Shown piece after piece: positions 55,275 through 64,000 of a stretch of DNA of 64,000 nucleotides. A model generated the notes under the pieces. It had not been told where the DNA came from and searched no databases. It was given only the letters and a program-made list of their open reading frames with translations. The position numbers and the translations under genes are program-made. The DNA is from Tritrichomonas musculus (Eukaryota; Parabasalia; Tritrichomonadida; Tritrichomonadidae), in assembly GCA_039105265.1 (NCBI GenBank), contig JAPFFF010000061.1, forward strand, positions 496,001 through 560,000, given 5' to 3'. Within the stretch, counting starts at the first letter, position 1; each line of letters begins with the position of its first letter.

Positions 55275-58200
55275 AATATTGGGTAATATCTCCTTCAGAA
55301 TAGTCTGTTTTGATACATCTCTCGAATTTTTTTCTTGTCGATACAGTCATATTTTTGTTCATTTCGAAGCAAGGTTGTCCTTTTGTTAAGTCGAATGTGA
55401 TGGAATTTCCGTTATATAGTGTTTCATAAAGCTTCATAACATCTCCTTGAAACTCCTCGTTGAATTTATATTTGATAGAATTTTGAGTGAGTCCCTTGCC
55501 TCTTATTACATAATCAATCTCTCCAGTAGAATCTGTAATCATATGGACGTACATTTTCTTCATTAAGAAGAATGCTTCAATAGATTCTGGCATCTCATCA
55601 TGACCATTGATTGAAGGGAAATCACAGTGAAATTGTCCTAAATTTTTCCCGATAAGTTCGCGGTTATATTTATTGTTGAATTCTTTTTGTAGACGTTTTA
55701 AGTCGGCAGATTCTATCATAAATGAGTCTGTATCTTGGTAATAAATATGGCATCCTGTATCGAAAGCAAGACACATAACTTCATTCATTATTCTCTTGGA
55801 CATTGACAGAACTTGGATGCCTAAAAGAGAGAAATTGAAGTGATTATCTATTTGTTTGAGGGTCTTTATTGCATGTATATCGGAGTTGTTTAACTGAATA
55901 TCTTCGACAATTTTGTTATAGTTTTTTGCCCAATATTTATCGAGTTCATCTCCTTCGTGAAGATATTTATAGTCTTTATCTACTGGTCTCTCAATTGTTT
56001 TGCCGTAGCAGGAATTCATGATGAGTTTGTAGAGATTTTGGAGCGGATTATTCTGTTTCTTATATTCGAGTCGTTTATTGAATATTTCTCTGATACAATC
56101 TTGAATACGATAATCTTTCTTTCCGTCCCAATAATATCCTCTCAGAATATTGAATTCTATTTGCTGAAACTCAATAAAGTCCTCCAAAGTAATATTGTCA
56201 ACAACCATTTTGAGGGTTTGATTTTCGGACAAATAGTCGTTATTCCTGTTTAGGCCATTTATTTTTTGAACGATTAACGGAAATGCATAATGTTTGTTGA
56301 TTTTTGTTATTTCTATTTCGACGATGTATGCGGATTGTTGAGAGAGGAAATTATAGTTGAGTTGGTCTTGTTGTATTACCTTTGGACGTCCTTCAACTGT
56401 GTATAATCTACTCATTGCGGAAGGATATAATGATACTGCATCAAAATCGCAGAGATTCTTCTTGACATGCCATTTCTTGTTATATGCCGTCATGCATCTA
56501 CCTCCATATATCGCCTTTGAGCAAAAATATCTCACATGACCGCCTAATTTATAGAGATTTTGGTTGGGATAATAGACTCTTTGATTGAAGACTTCGTTTG
56601 CGAGAGACGATATGCTGATGAAATTAAATGGGTCGACTTTGAAGTCTTTGATGAATCCTTCACGCAGTTTATTGAATCCGATTCGAAGGATATTAACGTC
56701 TTGCTGGCAGTAAAATTCTGCATATTTCCACATATCAAAATGGTTTTCGTCTATTCGGCAGCCAGATATTTTATCGATATTGGCGTTGAATAAATTGTAG
56801 TCTTCATCTGTCCATATTTTGTCTTCATTTTCTCCTGCTTCGTTTATTATGCCACAGTTAGTTTTAAGACGATCAAGAGTATAGTATTTGTATGGAAATA
56901 TCTCTTTTTGTATGTCAGGAATGTCAAACATAGAGGGTAATTGAGATAATTTGCAGGAAAGAATTGGTAAAGAGTCTTTGAGATGAATTGTTTTGTTGTT
57001 ATATTTTATATCAGCCTTCATTGTTTTTGTGCCTTTGATGATGGATTTGGCGAGTCCGAAAGAAGCCAGCATTCTGATATCATACGCTAAATTGTGGAAA
57101 TAAACGACTGCATCATCGGGTAAATAATCTAGTAATTGTTTATTGCAGTCTTCTCCTCGGAAAGTTTTGTTGATTCGTCCTGTTCTATTCTGTAAGACAC
57201 AGAGGAAAGGTTTGTGAATTTCTGTTGATGTATCTGCTTCAAAATCGGCATACCAATATGTTTTGTTGTTGCCGAAGGCAAGTTCACTCTGTGAATCATT
57301 TTCTGAGAGTTTCTTTTTGTCAAATTTTATTAGTTTCGTGCATTGTTCTTCGTTATATTCGAGGTCTATAAGGTCAATATCGTCGATTACTTCTTTGTGG
57401 AAAATTGTATTGAGTACCTTATATTGACCGAATGTGATTGGGACGAAGAAGTTGTTTTTCATTAAAGTTCGAACGAGGTATGATGATGTCATGAAGCATC
57501 TCGTGGGGCGCCAGTGGTCAACGTTGTACTCTTTATTGAATTTATCTTCTGTGCATTGATTGAGGTGGTTGGCGGAGCCAAGTTTGCAAAGCGAATTGAT
57601 ATAGTATGTGCTGAAAAGTGTTTTCTCCTCAAGGAAATAGTGCTTATTGAAGACGTTCATTGTATGAGTTCTATTTGGTTCAGCATTTTCTATACCTAAA
57701 TAATGTTTATTTGTATCATTCTTTTTGGACCTGACAGAACGTTTCTTATTTTTTCCATTGGCATCTTCGTTGATAAACGATAATTTGACATGAATATTGA
57801 ACTCAGTACATAGTTCGTTTAGAGCTTTTTGGGAGAGATATCTTGAATTAATTCTTAGGCGCATTTTGTTTAGTATATCATCATCGTAGCATCCTGTTTG
57901 TTGAAGGGCATAGATGAAACAGCAATCGTCCAATTCCTTTCTCTGTCTGCCTTTTTTGTCCACGAGAGATGTGAAAATCTGTAATTTTTCGAGATATTTT
58001 GAGACATTTGATGGGCAGTTTTCACGTACCAAATATTGAAAGAAACTTCCGCCTATGTCATTTTTTGCCTTAATATTCTGAAATTCACTAAAGCGAACTG
58101 CTTCAAAGAGGCTCCATTCAGGTATTTTTTCGGCTCCATTCTCATAAAAATATTCTGGGACAACGTTCTCTATATCGAATATGAAGTGTTTTTCTGTTAG

Positions 58201-58767
58201 ATTTTCCATTAATTTGTTGTATATTTCAGGCGTCAATTGATAAGAATGCCATTGATTTTTGATTTTGAAAGCGAGTTTGTATTTGGCGATAATGGGCAAA
58301 GAATCTATATATTCTTCAAAGAATTCCTTCAATTTGGGAAGCAATAAGAGTTTGCCGTCCTTATCTAATCTCTCAAAGTCTATTTGCCATCTTCTTGGGG
58401 AGTATTCTAATTTTTCCATTATTTCGTCGACGATTTGTTGCTGGGAATTGTTGTCTGTTTTGAGAGGTTTTTCAGCTTGTTTGGGTTGTTCTTTGGGAGG
58501 TTCTTCAGCTTTTTGGGGAGGTTGGGTGGGGGTATTGACACTGTCAACTAAGCTTTGCTTATTGTTCTTGCCTTTAAAATACCAGTACATAGCATCATAA
58601 TTGTCTAAATCTCCATCATACCCTTCATACTTAGCACATTCTCGGATGTCATAATAGAATTCTTCTTGTGAGTTCCAATAATATGAAAAGTCGTGTTGTA
58701 GTTTCTCGTTTATTATCAATTCAAACAGTTCTTGCAATTTTTCGGGAGTAGCTTCGGAGAGTCTCAT
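55258..58767 (-). CDS. Protein-primed family-B DNA polymerase (pPolB), element Y
   Basis: 1169 residues from ATG 58767. A low-complexity Pro/Glu-rich stretch near residues 75-110 is followed by an N-terminal domain with DDCCFIYALQQTGCYDDD (OTU-like start, uncertain). Exonuclease motifs: YADFEADTS near 507 and YFHNLAYDIRM near 553. Polymerase motif A DFDAVSLYPSAM near 773, motif B LIMNSCYGKT near 917, motif C YYQDTDSF near 1008, and KKMY near 1068. Whole by eye and longer than the A polymerase. Copies the linear Maverick genome with a protein primer. It lies next to the right terminus. Confidence 0.95.
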   Translation of the reverse strand: MRLSEATPEKLQELFELIINEKLQHDFSYYWNSQEEFYYDIRECAKYEGYDGDLDNYDAMYWYFKGKNNKQSLVDSVNTPTQPPQKAEEPPKEQPKQAEKPLKTDNNSQQQIVDEIMEKLEYSPRRWQIDFERLDKDGKLLLLPKLKEFFEEYIDSLPIIAKYKLAFKIKNQWHSYQLTPEIYNKLMENLTEKHFIFDIENVVPEYFYENGAEKIPEWSLFEAVRFSEFQNIKAKNDIGGSFFQYLVRENCPSNVSKYLEKLQIFTSLVDKKGRQRKELDDCCFIYALQQTGCYDDDILNKMRLRINSRYLSQKALNELCTEFNIHVKLSFINEDANGKNKKRSVRSKKNDTNKHYLGIENAEPNRTHTMNVFNKHYFLEEKTLFSTYYINSLCKLGSANHLNQCTEDKFNKEYNVDHWRPTRCFMTSSYLVRTLMKNNFFVPITFGQYKVLNTIFHKEVIDDIDLIDLEYNEEQCTKLIKFDKKKLSENDSQSELAFGNNKTYWYADFEADTSTEIHKPFLCVLQNRTGRINKTFRGEDCNKQLLDYLPDDAVVYFHNLAYDIRMLASFGLAKSIIKGTKTMKADIKYNNKTIHLKDSLPILSCKLSQLPSMFDIPDIQKEIFPYKYYTLDRLKTNCGIINEAGENEDKIWTDEDYNLFNANIDKISGCRIDENHFDMWKYAEFYCQQDVNILRIGFNKLREGFIKDFKVDPFNFISISSLANEVFNQRVYYPNQNLYKLGGHVRYFCSKAIYGGRCMTAYNKKWHVKKNLCDFDAVSLYPSAMSRLYTVEGRPKVIQQDQLNYNFLSQQSAYIVEIEITKINKHYAFPLIVQKINGLNRNNDYLSENQTLKMVVDNITLEDFIEFQQIEFNILRGYYWDGKKDYRIQDCIREIFNKRLEYKKQNNPLQNLYKLIMNSCYGKTIERPVDKDYKYLHEGDELDKYWAKNYNKIVEDIQLNNSDIHAIKTLKQIDNHFNFSLLGIQVLSMSKRIMNEVMCLAFDTGCHIYYQDTDSFMIESADLKRLQKEFNNKYNRELIGKNLGQFHCDFPSINGHDEMPESIEAFFLMKKMYVHMITDSTGEIDYVIRGKGLTQNSIKYKFNEEFQGDVMKLYETLYNGNSITFDLTKGQPCFEMNKNMTVSTRKKFERCIKTDYSEGDITQYFNNPI

Positions 58768-59197
58768 TTTTGCAATGAAAATAAAAATTAAAAAATATAA
58801 AAATTTATACCACTTATCATAAATGTGAAAATTTCAAAAAATTATTTGTTTCAAAAAAAGTTTCAAAAAAGTTGATTTCAATATTTTTAAAAATCATAAA
58901 TTGTATACAAAAATTTTATTTATGCCTTTTTTCATATCACATGTCATACAAAAATTTTATCAAAATTATGTTCATATCACCACTTTCCATCCATTGAAAG
59001 ACCTTAATTTAGGCAATTTATTGACACAAAAAGGTGAATGCAAAATGCCCTATAGTGATAGGGGGTTTTCTGACAACACTCTGGAGGTCAAAAAAGTGCC
59101 AAAATTGGGTAGTTGGAGACCAAAAAAGTGCCAAAATTAGGGGTGTTTGAGGGGATTGAAGACCGGAGGTCTGAAATCACCGCAAACGTATACTACT
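58768..59197. other. Right terminal region of Y
   Basis: No gene. It contains two direct copies of CAAAAAAGTGCCAAAATT about 37 bp apart and ends with CGCAAACGTATACTACT at 59,197, which matches the termini at 37,579 (inverted) and 62,507. The sequence right of it (CAGTATACC onward) belongs to the fibre-like gene of Z. Confidence 0.7.
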
Positions 59198-62137
59198 CAG
59201 TATACCTTAGAAGACATAGCAGATTTAACAAGAGCAGAACGAAATGCATTAGTTGCTAGTCATCCAGATGTCTTACGTATACAATATCATGGATGGGAGT
59301 TATTTAATGTGTATGATTTATTTTATAATGACCAACATATTATTCATAATAATGTATTCCAACGAAGGACTCTAATTAGACCAGCTGATATTGAGATGAC
59401 AGATAGAATACATAGAGCAATAAAGTGCTCCATCATCAAAGCAGACAATGCATTGAAGCTTCATAAAAGTGATGTATTGTACCTATATAAACCAACTCTA
59501 ACTAGTGAAGTCCAAATAGATGATAAAAAGTATTGGCTATTGCAATGGAACATAGATGATAATTACAATATACCTAACGGCTTGGAATTTAAATTTAGTG
59601 AATATTGTTTTGGTAATAAATGGGTTTTATCATGGGATGGAACAAAATGGGTAGGAGATAATATGCAAGGCCATATCAATGGTAGATTAGTTAATGGATT
59701 AAATAAGGAGAATGAACATGGAGAAGATGGAACCTACATACAAGTCAAAAGGAGTGAAAGAAATATGAAATTGGTTAAAAAACCAGATGACTACTCTGTT
59801 GATAACCTACTACATTACATGATTCATGGAGGTAAGTGTAAAGTAGATTCTAAAGTAAAACTAAAGAGTGGTGAGATAGAAGACTTTTCCAAATATGGAT
59901 TAGGATATCAAACAAGTAATGGAGGAACTAAGGATGGATATGATATTGAAGCTATAAGATGCTATAAAGCAAACGGTACAGGGAGCGAATTAGATATTTC
60001 TAAAGTGGAAGAATTTTATATTGATATCACTTTAGATGGAACAATCATAGCAAACAGATTTTCTATGAGACCAACTGGGAAAATATTTGACCCCAAGAGT
60101 GATAAGAAATGGTATTTCATTCATGGCTTATTAGATTCTTGTGAAAAGGTAGAGTACTGTTATGTTTCATCAACCCCTAATGAATCCAGAAATATTAAGA
60201 TATATTTAGCTGATGAATATGTTGACCCTATTGATGAAGTAAATTGGGACCCTACTGCAAACCCCTTCGAATATATTATAAAGCAACAATTTTATGAAGT
60301 GTATCCTAATCCTAATGCTGCAACAACACTATATACTGACTATAATATTACTAGTTCTAAAATCATTACTGCAGATAACATTACAACCATGAGAAGTGAT
60401 TTAAATATGGTAACTAACAATGTAGATGTGATTAGCTATGATGTCCAAGAAATGAACACAACAATGGAAAGCCTCAAGGGACGAGTATCAAGAACAGAAA
60501 CAGTAACTCAGCATCTAGAAGAAGATGTTGATAATTTAAGAATTGTTTCATGGACTGCATTAGCATTTGGTGTTGCAGGTACAGCTGGTTCAATAGGTTC
60601 AATTGGAATGCAATTAGCTCCAGAAGGTATTAGTTTTGCAACTGGGAATGGGGGAGGATTTCTTAAAAGATTGTTCTCACGTAAATCAACAAAAGGATTG
60701 AGAGATATAGTTAGAAATGCTATTAATTTTATCACAGATGGAACAATTAAAGCAAGGTTTTTGGTCCAAAAAGTTAGTGAATACAATGATGTTGATTATG
60801 AAGAGAATATAGTTACTATAAATATTACTGGTGGGGCAATAAATTATCAAGGAACAAATGATTTCCCTAGCTGCACCATGAATGATATGGTATTTATTAT
60901 ATCAAATCCAAATAAACTTAGGGTTGGTGGAATACAGATTAAAGAAAATTCATGCACGAGACATATGGACTTTACACTAAATGATTTAGCATATACTTGT
61001 GATATAGATGCTTTACATAAGAAGATAGATGGAATGCATGAGCAGATAGAAAAGAATGATGCCGCACTAGCATCTACATTAAATGAATTCCCAACTGTTG
61101 ATGAAGTAAATGAAGCATTAGATGAATTGAAAAATAATATGGTAAACATGGATAACCTGTATACAAAAGAGGAAGCGGATGTAAAATATCGAGAAAAAAA
61201 TGATTTGATATATAAAGAATCTATCGAAGTGCCATTTGAAAATGTACAAGATAGTTCAGGAACGTGGGAAGTCAAAATAAAATTGACGAGGGGAACTCGC
61301 CTTGTTGGAACAATATCAAATAACGATTGCTTTGTAAAAGAGTTTGATTATTTGTTTGATTATAATGGTGTTATCACTGAAGATGGAGATGTTAATATAG
61401 ATTTTGAAATTGACGGAACAACTTATTACTTGACTTATTATAAAAGTGATAGTAATGGTCTGTGCTTTTTTATCGATAACGGGGCAGACTATTTTGATAC
61501 CAAATTAATATTAGCGGAAAAAATATTGAAGCAAGATAAAATAGCATTGAAAAGTGAGATTCCTGAACCAGTTGACTTGACCCAATATGCTTTGAAAAGC
61601 GAAAATGATGAACTGAAGACAAAATTAAATACTTATAGTAAATCTCAACAAGATTTGGCTCGTCTCGTTGGTGAACATGTTGCTAGTATCATAACAATAA
61701 ATAGCAAAATTTCAAATTTAGAGAGTGAGAATGCAGAATTAAAGGATAGGTTAGCTGCGTTAGAAAATATTTTAACACGAATTAAGTATACATTCAGCAT
61801 ACCAAATAATAATACCATTCGTTACCAATTTGAAAAACAACTTGATGCATATGAGGGAACACTCTATTTGACTTATAATGAAAATAAAGATAATGTCACT
61901 AGTGTAAAAGAAATCAAAATCAATATATCATTCAATGTTAATAATACACCTAAGTATGAATATCAATGTGAACCAAATAAGATATGGATAAACAATATTG
62001 AATTTCCATTAAATATTAACAGCAATTTCACGTTCAATGCAACAGCTAATTTCATATTGATTAATTCTTCATTCTTTACATCAAATGGTATCTTAACTGA
62101 AGATAACTCCAAGAATGAAATACATTCATTACTATAA
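59198..62137 (+). CDS. Large fibre-like protein, element Z (5' end cut by Y)
   Basis: About 979 residues; the open frame begins without ATG, because the Y terminus lies directly upstream. Order: a piece like the C-terminal domain of the HNH genes (VLRIQYHGWELFNVYDLF); a domain shared with the fibre-like gene of A (AIKCSIIKADNALKLHKSDV, GNKWVLSWDG); a coiled coil near 415-460; a Gly/Ala-rich hydrophobic segment (ALAFGVAGTAGSIGSIGM); a second coiled-coil part with EIPEPVDLTQYALKSE; another coiled coil (SKISNLESENAELKDRLAAL); and a beta-rich end. Strongly resembles trimeric fibres. It ends about 40 bp before the right terminal repeat. Confidence 0.75.
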   Translation, partial: QYTLEDIADLTRAERNALVASHPDVLRIQYHGWELFNVYDLFYNDQHIIHNNVFQRRTLIRPADIEMTDRIHRAIKCSIIKADNALKLHKSDVLYLYKPTLTSEVQIDDKKYWLLQWNIDDNYNIPNGLEFKFSEYCFGNKWVLSWDGTKWVGDNMQGHINGRLVNGLNKENEHGEDGTYIQVKRSERNMKLVKKPDDYSVDNLLHYMIHGGKCKVDSKVKLKSGEIEDFSKYGLGYQTSNGGTKDGYDIEAIRCYKANGTGSELDISKVEEFYIDITLDGTIIANRFSMRPTGKIFDPKSDKKWYFIHGLLDSCEKVEYCYVSSTPNESRNIKIYLADEYVDPIDEVNWDPTANPFEYIIKQQFYEVYPNPNAATTLYTDYNITSSKIITADNITTMRSDLNMVTNNVDVISYDVQEMNTTMESLKGRVSRTETVTQHLEEDVDNLRIVSWTALAFGVAGTAGSIGSIGMQLAPEGISFATGNGGGFLKRLFSRKSTKGLRDIVRNAINFITDGTIKARFLVQKVSEYNDVDYEENIVTINITGGAINYQGTNDFPSCTMNDMVFIISNPNKLRVGGIQIKENSCTRHMDFTLNDLAYTCDIDALHKKIDGMHEQIEKNDAALASTLNEFPTVDEVNEALDELKNNMVNMDNLYTKEEADVKYREKNDLIYKESIEVPFENVQDSSGTWEVKIKLTRGTRLVGTISNNDCFVKEFDYLFDYNGVITEDGDVNIDFEIDGTTYYLTYYKSDSNGLCFFIDNGADYFDTKLILAEKILKQDKIALKSEIPEPVDLTQYALKSENDELKTKLNTYSKSQQDLARLVGEHVASIITINSKISNLESENAELKDRLAALENILTRIKYTFSIPNNNTIRYQFEKQLDAYEGTLYLTYNENKDNVTSVKEIKINISFNVNNTPKYEYQCEPNKIWINNIEFPLNINSNFTFNATANFILINSSFFTSNGILTEDNSKNEIHSLL

Positions 62138-62176
62138 AGTATCATTTATTACTTTTCCGAGATGATAATACAAAAA

Positions 62177-62510
62177 GGTGTTTGCTCTTCAGCTGGATTT
62201 AGCGTCGGGTACATTTCAATCGTGGTAAATATTTTTTTGTAGTCATTAATGACAAATGGCAGCGTTAGCTGACCCAAGCTTTACTTGTGGAGGGATTTTT
62301 TACACGGGACGTTAAAAAATCACGCCATTTTATATACTACTTTTTGTGAAGAGAACTTTTTGAACAGGAAACTTTTTGAATTATTAACTTTTTGAATACG
62401 CGAACGATAGAACTTTTTGAATGTCTGGCTTTTTGAATGGGGTCCAGGGGCGGGAGCCCTTGGAGTAGTGGTAGGCTGGGGCTTGCCAAAGCCTACCGTA
62501 TACTACTCCT
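62177..62510. repeat. Right terminal inverted repeat of Z
   Basis: Inverted match to 30,955-31,221. Contains an extra stretch of about 80 bp (around 62,255-62,340) lacking on the left, TTTGAA-containing blocks and the G+C-rich outer end with GGTAGGCTGGGGCTTGCC. A partial minor-capsid-like gene start is present in its inner part, read on the minus strand. Confidence 0.88.
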
Positions 62511-62975
62511 GAATACTATCCAAACACACCAAAATTTGTTAACATCACTGAAGGACCACCACCAACATGTGATTATTATATTCCTCGCAAATTCAGAAAC
62601 ATAAGAATCCCGCCACCAACATTTAAACAACATCCTGCACTCGAAAGACGAGTTCGAATAAGAGAAAAGTTGTTTGAGCAATTACAAGATGACCCAATAT
62701 ATGAAGTGTACGCCAAAGAAAAACAAAGACAAGTTGAATCAATAAAGGCTAAACAACGAACCAACAGAATCAAATCATCATTCATTCAACAACCAAACCC
62801 TCCTTCACCGTCAATGATTTGGAATGATTCGAGATATTGGAATCAATTGAGAAACACCGATGAATCATTTGATAAAACTGAAATCACTCCGTTCGATGCT
62901 GATTTGAGTCCTACACGTAGACTCAACACATCCAAACATCGAAGACCAAAACGCAAAATGAGTGAACAAAAATAA
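62511..62975 (+). CDS. Proline-rich basic protein, 5' end missing
   Basis: About 155 residues, open from the Z terminus without ATG. PPPTCDYYIPRKFRNIRIPP, LERRVRIREKLFEQLQDDP, charged helix YAKEKQRQVESIKAKQRTN, then Pro/Ser-rich and a basic end RRPKRKMSEQK. No family recognised. The gene was cut by the arrival of Z or by a later rearrangement at the terminus. Convergent with the gene at 63,029. Confidence 0.5.
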   Translation, partial: EYYPNTPKFVNITEGPPPTCDYYIPRKFRNIRIPPPTFKQHPALERRVRIREKLFEQLQDDPIYEVYAKEKQRQVESIKAKQRTNRIKSSFIQQPNPPSPSMIWNDSRYWNQLRNTDESFDKTEITPFDADLSPTRRLNTSKHRRPKRKMSEQK

Positions 62976-63028
62976 AAGCAATCAACATGCTTCAATGAAT
63001 ATCATTTCATTTATTTTTATTCCTTAAT

Positions 63029-64000
63029 TCATGCTTCTTCTTGAAATATATCAATATCGTATCTGTTTACATTACTTAATTGGTCTTTCTTCTGTGCATT
63101 TAATTTTTCCTTATATTCGAGATATCCACATTGCTGACCATAGATTTTATCAATCAAATTATTGATTATTCGATTATATTCTTCTTTATTTTCTCTTATC
63201 TCTTCAGTTGGTATTTCAGCAGCTAATTGAGTCTTTTCAGCTAGTTTTTGGGCTCTCTGCTTGTCAGTCATACTGACATTTATTAAGTATGATAGTGTCA
63301 ATGATTCCATTGATTGAATGAAAGCAATTGGCATTCCTTCCCAAGCACTCCTATTAGGATTGAATTCGCCGTTTTCAAAGTTAATGACCTTTGACAAATT
63401 ATCGATGAATGTTTTCATTCGCTTACCAATCATTTGATTGTACTTTGATTTGTTGATTTTCTTCCATGCCAACCATTGAATGTAATTCATTGGCTGTCCG
63501 CCTTTTTCAATCTCTTTCTTGACATTGTTATCAAAGTATATACAAAACAAAATATTTGAAACTGAAAGGTACGAAATGATTCTCGTTAATGGTTTGAATT
63601 GTGGGAATAATTGCCAGAAGACTTTCCAAACCTTTGCGAAATAGCTGGACCAATATGATGAAGGACTTAATCGTTTGCTGACTTTTGGCTTACCTAAACC
63701 GAGTTCATTGTGATAGAATTCTGTATATTTCTGGATGGTTTCATTTGGATTAATAATATATTCACCTTTCTCCCAATCTACGGAATCCTTTGATTTATTG
63801 AATTGTTCATTGAGCCAAACATTGAACGGTTTAGCTTTCCTTTCTTCAGCTGATTTGACAACAGTCTTCCATACTTTCTTATAAGGAGAAGCAAATACAA
63901 GTTTATAACCGTTTATGACTTGTGGCACTCCTTTCTTATCAACTAATACAATATCATCAATCTTATCTCCGTTCAGGTCTGTTATTGCTTCACCATTTGG
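63029..64000 (-). CDS. Unknown large protein, 5' end outside window
   Basis: At least 323 residues; open to the right edge, so the start is not seen. Near the edge TDLNGDKIDDIVLVDKKG looks like one FG-GAP/VCBS-type calcium-loop repeat (D-x-N-G-D-x-x-D-D). Then a helical body with WKTVVKSAEERKAKPFN, YWSSYFAKVWKVFWQLF and ISYLSVSNILFCIYF (hydrophobic), and a charged C-terminal coiled part. Probably another element protein, but unrecognised. Confidence 0.6.
   Translation of the reverse strand, partial: PNGEAITDLNGDKIDDIVLVDKKGVPQVINGYKLVFASPYKKVWKTVVKSAEERKAKPFNVWLNEQFNKSKDSVDWEKGEYIINPNETIQKYTEFYHNELGLGKPKVSKRLSPSSYWSSYFAKVWKVFWQLFPQFKPLTRIISYLSVSNILFCIYFDNNVKKEIEKGGQPMNYIQWLAWKKINKSKYNQMIGKRMKTFIDNLSKVINFENGEFNPNRSAWEGMPIAFIQSMESLTLSYLINVSMTDKQRAQKLAEKTQLAAEIPTEEIRENKEEYNRIINNLIDKIYGQQCGYLEYKEKLNAQKKDQLSNVNRYDIDIFQEEA

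Larger units (their letters stand above)
51041..59197. mobile_element. Maverick/Polinton Y, body and right end
   Basis: Parts: fibre-like gene (5' end missing), LKxCI-family gene, 79-aa gene, 205-aa gene, integrase, pPolB and right terminus ACGTATACTACT ending at 59,197. Left terminus, capsid, protease and ATPase are absent; on the left the element meets the mariner remnant. The right terminus cuts into the fibre-like gene of Z. Frames are mostly long and open, with about one or two breaks, so the copy is fairly young but incomplete. Confidence 0.8.
30955..62510. mobile_element. Maverick/Polinton Z, bounded by long TIRs, with nested elements
   Basis: The ends are inverted repeats starting AGAAGTAGTTAACGGTAGG on the left and, inverted, AGGAGTAGTATACGGTAGG on the right. 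Further inside, both arms share CCCCTGGACCCCATTCAAAAAG, spread over 20 bases with small differences, and repeated TTCAAAAAGTT blocks. Own parts: minor-capsid-like remnant and HNH gene near the left end, fibre-like gene near the right end. The block 37,579-59,197 is foreign (X and Y). I see no matching 6-bp target duplication, so one flank may have been rearranged. Broken element. Confidence 0.8.

Noticed and set aside
30955-62510. LTR retrotransposon or retrovirus because of two integrases
   Set aside because: No reverse transcriptase, gag or direct terminal repeats; the integrases sit with pPolB, packaging ATPase and capsid genes, as in Mavericks.

Overview
The window looks like nuclear DNA of a trichomonad, most likely Trichomonas vaginalis or a close relative. 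It is very A+T rich and has no introns I can see. Untranslated leaders look very short, and the DNA is packed with Maverick (Polinton) elements, KilA-N and HNH genes and a Tc1/mariner piece. No ordinary host housekeeping gene was recognised. Almost everything is virus-like element sequence, joined, nested and partly broken. Labels A, B, W, X, Y and Z are mine.

Layout. A (1 to about 12.45 kb): Maverick part with a large fibre-like gene running off the left edge, a penton-like gene, a protein-primed family-B DNA polymerase (pPolB), a coiled-coil protein, several small conserved genes and the 3' part of a major capsid gene. B (12.45-19.2 kb): a 1161-residue gene built from repeated modules, a 1272-bp non-coding TIR element, a polymerase C-terminal remnant, a KilA-N gene and an HNH remnant. 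W (about 19.9-23.6 kb): a less A+T-rich Maverick piece with packaging ATPase, a 49-residue membrane protein, a conserved small protein and a capsid 3' part. A 22-bp satellite (23.6-30.957 kb, about 249 units) follows, itself split by a 1882-bp TIR element with a TA target duplication.

Z (30,955-62,510) is bounded by a long inverted repeat of about 270-330 bp. It holds minor-capsid-like and HNH genes on the left and a fibre-like gene on the right, with foreign blocks between. Inside Z lies 37,579-59,197, which begins with the left terminus of one element (X) and ends with the right terminus of another (Y), joined at a mariner remnant near 50.7-51.04 kb. Beyond Z (62,511-64,000) are parts of two more genes.

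The main point of interest is X. It carries the usual Maverick virion set (Ulp1-like protease, retroviral-type integrase, A32-like packaging ATPase, major capsid, minor-capsid candidate). Instead of pPolB it has a small HUH Rep of CRESS-virus type at the left end, a superfamily 3 (D5-like) helicase at the other, and a cluster of palindromes with a 35-bp perfect hairpin. A, which encodes pPolB, shares the same capsid-side gene block in the same order, so the replication module seems to have been exchanged within one lineage.

Most intact genes begin at an ATG 3-12 bases after a T-run and a TCA, like the short trichomonad initiator. Functions below rest on motifs read by eye and on comparison among copies inside the window; no database search was possible.
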